Shown here piece after piece: positions 32,495-37,113 of a stretch of 37,113 bases of DNA. Positions within the stretch are counted from its first letter, which is position 1; every line of letters starts with the position of its first letter. The stretch comes from Firmicutes bacterium UBA4845 (lineage in GTDB: Bacteria; Bacillota; Clostridia; Tissierellales; Sedimentibacteraceae). A program made the position numbers and the translations under genes. The notes under the pieces were generated by a model that saw nothing but the letters and a program-made list of their open reading frames with translations, was not told the origin of the DNA and ran no database searches. The DNA is taken from NCBI GenBank assembly GCA_002399975.1, contig DHER01000003.1, positions 1-37,113 of the forward strand, given 5' to 3'.

Positions 32495-33892
32495 TCACAT
32501 TTTCTTCGGCATGGAATGTATGGCTTTGCCTATGCATCCACACACAGCTTCATAAAAAACCTCAGATAATGTGGGATGCGCAAATATGGCATCTTTTATA
32601 TCTTCAACAGTAAGGCTGTTCTGTATAGCTAATGAGCCTTCATGAACTATATCGCTTGCATGAGGTCCCATAATGTGCACTCCAATTATTTTATGGCTTT
32701 TTTTCTCGGCAATTACTTTAATAAAGCCCTGTCCTTCACCCATGGTCAGCGCTTTGCCATTCGCACCAAACATTGATTTTCCTACTACATACTCCACGTT
32801 GTTTTCTTTTGCTTCCTCTTCGGTAAAACCAACACAAGCAGCTTCAGGAAAAGAAAATACACAAGAAGGTATAGCATTATAGTTTACTTTCGAATTGCCA
32901 CCGTAAATATTTTCAACGCACACCTTTCCTTCTTCTGATGCAATATGAGCAAGCATAACTCCACCAATAACATCTCCTATGGCATAAACACCCTCCGCAG
33001 ATGTTTTATAATTTTCATAAACTTTTATACCTTTTTTATCATACTCAATTCCTGCAGTTTCTAAATTCAGGCCTTCAGAATTAGGCTTTCTTCCAGCTGC
33101 CATCAGCAACAAATCGCAATCAAATTTTAAATCTCCTTTGCTTCCTCCTACAATTGTTTTTAATTCACTGCCGTAAGATTTCACTTCTTTCAATGCTGAA
33201 CCTGTTACAATTCTAATGCTTTGTTTTTTTAGGTATACAGTCAACTTTCTAGAGAGTTCATCATCTAACCTGTACAATATTTTAGGCAAAAATTCTACTA
33301 TTGTTACCTGTGTGCCAAGGGAAGCAAATATACCTGCAAATTCAATTCCTACCACACCACCTCCAAGGATGACCATACTTTTGGGAATATACTCGAAATT
33401 TAATACCTCATCACTTGTAACAACACCTTTTAAATCAACTCCAGGCACAGAAACTGCTGACGGAGACGAGCCTGTAGCAATAATTATATTTGATGCGGTT
33501 ATTTCTTCTGTCTTTCCTTCGCAAAAAACTTCAAGTGTTTTAGGCCCTTTGAATACTGCTCTACCATTTACTACTTCAATGCCATTTCCTTTAAGCAACA
33601 TATTTATACCATTCACCAGTTTATTAACAACTTCAATTTTCTTTTTTTGCGCCTTGTGCATATCAAAATTGTATTTATCCAAAGACACACCAAATTCATC
33701 TGCTTTTTTTAAGCAATTTATCACTTCTGCACTCTTATAAAACGTCTTTGTAGGTATGCATCCTCTATTTAGACATGTACCTCCTAATTTATTCTCTTCT
33801 ATAAGTGTTACATTTGCTCCAAGCTGAGCACCTCTTATAGCGGCTTCATAGCCACCGGGACCACCACCGATAATTACCAGATCTTTTTCCAT
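32495..33892 (-). CDS. lpdA: Dihydrolipoyl dehydrogenase (glycine cleavage L protein)
   Basis: This FAD disulfide reductase reoxidises the lipoyl arm of GcvH with NAD+. The FAD fold is IIGGGPGGYEAAIRGAQLG at 7-25, the redox cysteines are Cys40 and Cys45 in GGTCLNRGCIPTK, the NAD fold is VILGGGVVGIEFA near 178, AIGDVIGG completes the FAD site, and the C-terminal AHPTLSE holds the catalytic histidine. The frame reaches 33952 inside gcvPB, but AAAGGA lies nine bases before the ATG at 33892, which gives 465 residues, the family norm. It follows gcvPB by 13 bases and so belongs to the glycine cleavage operon. Confidence 0.95.
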   Translation of the reverse strand: MEKDLVIIGGGPGGYEAAIRGAQLGANVTLIEENKLGGTCLNRGCIPTKTFYKSAEVINCLKKADEFGVSLDKYNFDMHKAQKKKIEVVNKLVNGINMLLKGNGIEVVNGRAVFKGPKTLEVFCEGKTEEITASNIIIATGSSPSAVSVPGVDLKGVVTSDEVLNFEYIPKSMVILGGGVVGIEFAGIFASLGTQVTIVEFLPKILYRLDDELSRKLTVYLKKQSIRIVTGSALKEVKSYGSELKTIVGGSKGDLKFDCDLLLMAAGRKPNSEGLNLETAGIEYDKKGIKVYENYKTSAEGVYAIGDVIGGVMLAHIASEEGKVCVENIYGGNSKVNYNAIPSCVFSFPEAACVGFTEEEAKENNVEYVVGKSMFGANGKALTMGEGQGFIKVIAEKKSHKIIGVHIMGPHASDIVHEGSLAIQNSLTVEDIKDAIFAHPTLSEVFYEAVCGCIGKAIHSMPKKM

Positions 33893-33905
33893 AGTTACCA
33901 TTCCT

Positions 33906-35360
33906 TTATTTATTATAGCGAAGCACGGGCTTCCTTGCTGCCAAAACTTCATCTAGCCTTGACACTATTGTAGTATGTGGTGCAGAATTAACCATTTCAG
34001 CGTTATTTTCAGCTTCATCTGCTATTTGCCTCATAGCAGCTACAAAACCGTCCAATGTTTCTTTTGATTCGCATTCCGTAGGCTCAATCATGATTGCTTC
34101 CGAAACAATAAGCGGAAAATAAGTCGTAGGCGGATGGTATCCAAAGTCCAGCAGCCGCTTTGCAATATCCAGTGTTGATACTCCGTTTTTCTTTTGTAGA
34201 TCTCCTGATAACACACATTCGTGCATACATTTCCTGTTAAAAGGCATGTAATATCTATCTTTGAGATTTGCCGCAATATAATTCGCATTAAGCACGGCGT
34301 TTTCGGCAACAGATTTTAAACCTTCAGGGCCCATGCTCAATATATATGCATATGCTCTTATACAAACACCGAAATTACCATAAAAGGACCTTACCTTTCC
34401 TATGGACAAAGGCTTTTTATAATCAAAAAAATACTTATTATTTTTTTCTTCAATAACCGGAACAGGGAGGAAATCTGCCAGATGTTTTTTAACACCTACA
34501 GGCCCTGAACCCGGTCCACCACCGCCATGAGGGGTACTGAAAGTTTTATGAAGATTGAGGTGTACCACGTCAAAGCCCATGTCTCCAGGCCTTGTTATAC
34601 CTAAAATAGCATTTGCGTTTGCTCCGTCATAATACATCAATCCTCCTGCTTTATGTACTATTTCGGAAATCTTCAGTATGTTTTCGTCAAACAACCCGAG
34701 GGTATTAGGATTTGTAAGCATAAAACCCGCAATTTCATCGCTCATTAAGGATTTTAACGACTCTAAATCAACAAGACCTTTTTCATTTGATTTTACTTCT
34801 AAAACATCAAATCCTGCTACTGAAGCAGATGCCGGATTAGTACCATGAGCAGAATCTGGTACAATTATTTTGTTCCTTTTGCTATCTCCATTATTTTTAT
34901 GATAGGCCCTTATTATCATAAGACCTGTAAGCTCTCCATGAGCCCCTGCGGAAGGTTGCAGTGTAAACCGATCCATTCCCGTTATTTCGGAAAGCATGCC
35001 GCCAAGATTATACATAAGCTTCATTGCCCCTTGAACTGTTTCTTCAGGCTGGTATGGATGAAGATTTGTAAAGCCGTCATATCTTGAAACAACCTCATTC
35101 ACTTTTGGATTGTACTTCATTGTGCAGCTTCCCAGAGGATAAAAACCCGAATCAACTCCGTGATTTCTTTGAGAAATTTTTGTAAAATGACGTACTGCAT
35201 CTAATTCGCTTACTTCAGGAAGCTCAAGCTCCTTTACCCTTAAAAAACCCTTCCCTAAAATTTCTTCCGGAGGTTTAACAGGCACATCACATTCAGGCAG
35301 AGAATATGCTTTTCGTCCCGGCCTGCTTATTTCAAATATTAATGGTTGATATTTCTGCAT
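33906..35360 (-). CDS. gcvPB: Glycine dehydrogenase (decarboxylating) subunit 2
   Basis: GcvPB carries the PLP site of the two-subunit P protein. It decarboxylates glycine and loads the aminomethyl group on GcvH. The PLP lysine is Lys272 in HLNLHKTFSTPHGGGG. Other marks are FYPLGSCTMKYNPK at 73-86, QPSAGAHGELTG at 135-146, and DSAHGTNPASASVAG at 169-183. Length (484) is normal. It starts one base after the gcvPA stop, implying translational coupling, as expected for subunits of one enzyme. Confidence 0.97.
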   Translation of the reverse strand: MQKYQPLIFEISRPGRKAYSLPECDVPVKPPEEILGKGFLRVKELELPEVSELDAVRHFTKISQRNHGVDSGFYPLGSCTMKYNPKVNEVVSRYDGFTNLHPYQPEETVQGAMKLMYNLGGMLSEITGMDRFTLQPSAGAHGELTGLMIIRAYHKNNGDSKRNKIIVPDSAHGTNPASASVAGFDVLEVKSNEKGLVDLESLKSLMSDEIAGFMLTNPNTLGLFDENILKISEIVHKAGGLMYYDGANANAILGITRPGDMGFDVVHLNLHKTFSTPHGGGGPGSGPVGVKKHLADFLPVPVIEEKNNKYFFDYKKPLSIGKVRSFYGNFGVCIRAYAYILSMGPEGLKSVAENAVLNANYIAANLKDRYYMPFNRKCMHECVLSGDLQKKNGVSTLDIAKRLLDFGYHPPTTYFPLIVSEAIMIEPTECESKETLDGFVAAMRQIADEAENNAEMVNSAPHTTIVSRLDEVLAARKPVLRYNK

Positions 35361-35361
35361 A

Positions 35362-36699
35362 TTATTCAGCCGCCTTTCTTGTTAATTCATCTATTTCTTT
35401 TTTAGTACGCTTTTCAGTAACTGCAACAAGCCATCCATTTTTTAATTCGAGATAGTCTTTTTCAATTTTGTAGCCTCCGATTATTTTACTTTTTAAAAGC
35501 TTATCATTAACCTCCTTAACATGTTCATTGCTTTTTACCACAAATTCCTTAAAGAATGGTTTAGAAAACACCGGGCTGAATTTTCCCGTTTTAATCAACT
35601 GATCATAGGCATAATGAGATTTTTGCAAACATAGATTCGCTACTTCTTTTAATCCTTCTTTTCCCATTATCGTTAGATAGATCGTAGCTATTAGAGCATT
35701 TAACGCCTGGTTTGAACAGATGTTTGACGTTGCTTTTTCCCTTCTTATATGCTGTTCCCTGGTCTGAAGAGTGAGAACAAACCCTCTGTTTCCATTTTTA
35801 TCAACTGTTTCTCCCACAATTCTCCCTGGCATTTTACGCATCATCTTTTCTGTAACAGCCATAAATCCAAGATACGGACCGCCAAAGTTAAGGCTGTTTC
35901 CTAAAGATTGCCCTTCTCCTACAGCTATATCCGCTCCTAATTCACCGGGACTCTTTAACAATGCAAGAGATATGGGATCCGAATTTACGATCAGCATACT
36001 CTTGTTGCTGTGTATTATATCTTTAATATCGGCAATATCTTCTACGATTCCAAAAAAATTTGGATTTTGAACTATTACCGCTGCAGTATTTCCATTTATT
36101 TTGTTTTTTAAGTCACTCGAACATGTTTGGCCGTCCTCATATTTTAATTCAATTATTGACATATTTCTAAACTGTGCATATGTATTTAATACCTTTCTAA
36201 CTTCCGGATGAACTGTAGATGATATTAAAATTTCTGATCTTCTGGTAGACCGGCATGCCATTATGGCTGCTTCAGCCGTAGATGTAGCTCCATCATACAA
36301 AGACGCATTGGCAACAGGAAGCCCTGTAAGCTCACTTATCATTGTTTGATATTCAAAAATTGACTGCAGTGTACCCTGGCTTATTTCAGGTTGGTACGGA
36401 GTGTATGATGTATAAAATTCCTGCCTTGAAATCAGCTGGTCAATAACTGCAGGAATAAAATGGTCATATACACCTGCACCTAAAAAGCATATATAATCAT
36501 CAAGATTATAATTTTCGCAGGATAATGCTTTTATATTTTTAACCAGTTCCATTTCAGACTGGGCATCAGGTATATTCAAACCTCCTTTTAAGCGTACCTC
36601 ATTAGGAATTTCTTCAAATAAAGATTCAATACTGTCACAGCCTATATCATTCAGCATTTGCTCTCTGTCTTCACTGGTATTCCCAATATATCTGTTCAT
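35362..36699 (-). CDS. gcvPA: Glycine dehydrogenase (decarboxylating) subunit 1
   Basis: GcvPA is the non-PLP-binding half of the bacterial and archaeal split P protein. Family features are RYIGNTSEDREQML at the start, FLGAGVYDHFIPAVI, YTPYQPEISQGTLQSIFEYQ, DGATSTAEA, and EGQSLGNSLNFGGPYLG. The frame extends to 36720, but GGAGG five bases before an ATG at 36699 is the best start (445 residues); the adjacent ATG at 36702 is two bases from the site. The gcvH stop lies 11 bases upstream. The split P subunits are usual in Firmicutes. Confidence 0.95.
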   Translation of the reverse strand: MNRYIGNTSEDREQMLNDIGCDSIESLFEEIPNEVRLKGGLNIPDAQSEMELVKNIKALSCENYNLDDYICFLGAGVYDHFIPAVIDQLISRQEFYTSYTPYQPEISQGTLQSIFEYQTMISELTGLPVANASLYDGATSTAEAAIMACRSTRRSEILISSTVHPEVRKVLNTYAQFRNMSIIELKYEDGQTCSSDLKNKINGNTAAVIVQNPNFFGIVEDIADIKDIIHSNKSMLIVNSDPISLALLKSPGELGADIAVGEGQSLGNSLNFGGPYLGFMAVTEKMMRKMPGRIVGETVDKNGNRGFVLTLQTREQHIRREKATSNICSNQALNALIATIYLTIMGKEGLKEVANLCLQKSHYAYDQLIKTGKFSPVFSKPFFKEFVVKSNEHVKEVNDKLLKSKIIGGYKIEKDYLELKNGWLVAVTEKRTKKEIDELTRKAAE

Positions 36700-36710
36700 C
36701 ATATCCTCCT

Positions 36711-37085
36711 TTATTCGCATATTTTTTCATAATCTTCTGCAGAAAGGAGTTTTTCAATTTCTTCAGTACTGTCAATTTCTAAAATAACAAACCAAGCTTC
36801 GTAAGGGTTCTCATTAATTAAACCAGGGTTATCAATCAACTCTTCATTCACCTTCGTAACCATTCCGGAAACAGGAGCATAAACATCTGAAGCAGCTTTA
36901 ACTGATTCTAAAACCACAAACTGATCTCCTGACTTAACAGCTGTATCAACTTCAGGGAGCTCTACATAAACAATTTCTCCCAAACGGTCCTGTGCATAAT
37001 CCGTAATTCCGACATAAGCTTTATTTCCTTCAACCTTTACCCATTCGTGTGAATCAGAATACTTTAATTTCTCCAATATTTTCAT
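36711..37085 (-). CDS. gcvH: Glycine cleavage system H protein
   Basis: GcvH is the small lipoyl carrier that shuttles the aminomethyl group among P, T and L proteins. The lipoylated lysine is Lys63 in LESVKAASDVYAPVSG. The start region YSDSHEWVKVEGNKAYVGITDYAQ and the end NPYEAWFVILE are typical (quoted in part). Length (124) is normal. GAGGAG lies before the ATG. The T protein gene is not in the window; it would be expected just upstream, beyond the right edge, along with any glycine riboswitch. Confidence 0.97.
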   Translation of the reverse strand: MKILEKLKYSDSHEWVKVEGNKAYVGITDYAQDRLGEIVYVELPEVDTAVKSGDQFVVLESVKAASDVYAPVSGMVTKVNEELIDNPGLINENPYEAWFVILEIDSTEEIEKLLSAEDYEKICE

Positions 37086-37113
37086 AATAAATCTCCTCGT
37101 ATAATATGTTTAG

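Noticed and set aside
1..37113. tRNA, rRNA, CRISPR, insertion-sequence or phage elements
   Set aside because: Read-through on both strands found no CCA-ended cloverleaf, no regularly spaced repeats, no transposase or integrase motifs and no terminal repeats.

Overview
The window is AT-rich (roughly one third GC by eye) and densely coded. It looks like chromosome from a low-GC, Gram-positive, anaerobic, spore-forming member of the Clostridia. The evidence is AGGAGG-type ribosome sites before almost every gene, TTGACA/TATAAT promoters, a CotF-like spore coat protein, the MEP-pathway kinase IspE, rubredoxin, a class I hybrid-cluster protein, an Etf-linked 2-hydroxyacid dehydrogenase and a two-subunit (PA/PB) glycine decarboxylase. 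I cannot name a genus. I see no rRNA, tRNA, CRISPR array, insertion sequence or prophage.

Layout. 1-1.5 kb: ispE and a TlpA-like thioredoxin lipoprotein (+). 1.5-6.8 kb (-): an acetyltransferase, threonine aldolase, FAD hydroxyacid dehydrogenase, etfB and a ferredoxin-fused etfA, transcribed from one promoter at 6821-6849. 7-9.9 kb (-): a tightly coupled esterase, condensation-like acyltransferase and zinc-ribbon membrane protein. 10-11.4 kb: rubredoxin (+) converging on mnmA (-), whose short leader contains a terminator-like hairpin. 11.5-12.9 kb: a YfcC/DcuC-type carrier with a long unexplained leader. 13.3-15.8 kb: hcp, with a CRP/FNR-type palindrome upstream, and a glutathione peroxidase. 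16-19.1 kb: coat protein, an orphan glycosyltransferase, and an MntP/YtaF-like membrane protein with a small membrane partner. 19.2-23.6 kb: a TetR regulator, uppP, a fossil 3' end of a glycyl-radical enzyme, a MATE exporter, and a YwaF-like membrane protein whose start codon seems non-canonical. 23.7-27.4 kb (-): two M20 peptidases with a two-gene membrane module. 27.9-30.5 kb: a DUF4163/DUF3298-type protein and a secreted FMN/FAD reductase lipoprotein. 30.8-37.1 kb: guaA (+), then lpdA, gcvPB, gcvPA and gcvH (-), with the operon continuing past the window edge.

How the genes fit together. The metabolic theme is anaerobic use of amino acids and small organic acids. Threonine aldolase yields glycine and acetaldehyde, and the glycine cleavage genes oxidise glycine. 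The Etf pair carries electrons from a hydroxyacid dehydrogenase, probably with ferredoxin-linked bifurcation as in lactate dehydrogenase/Etf complexes. A secreted flavoprotein reductase offers an external electron sink, and M20 peptidases supply amino acids. Rubredoxin, Hcp and glutathione peroxidase protect against oxygen and nitrogen-oxide stress. The least explained units are the M20 plus two-membrane-protein operon, the esterase/acyltransferase/zinc-ribbon operon, and several leader-region signals.
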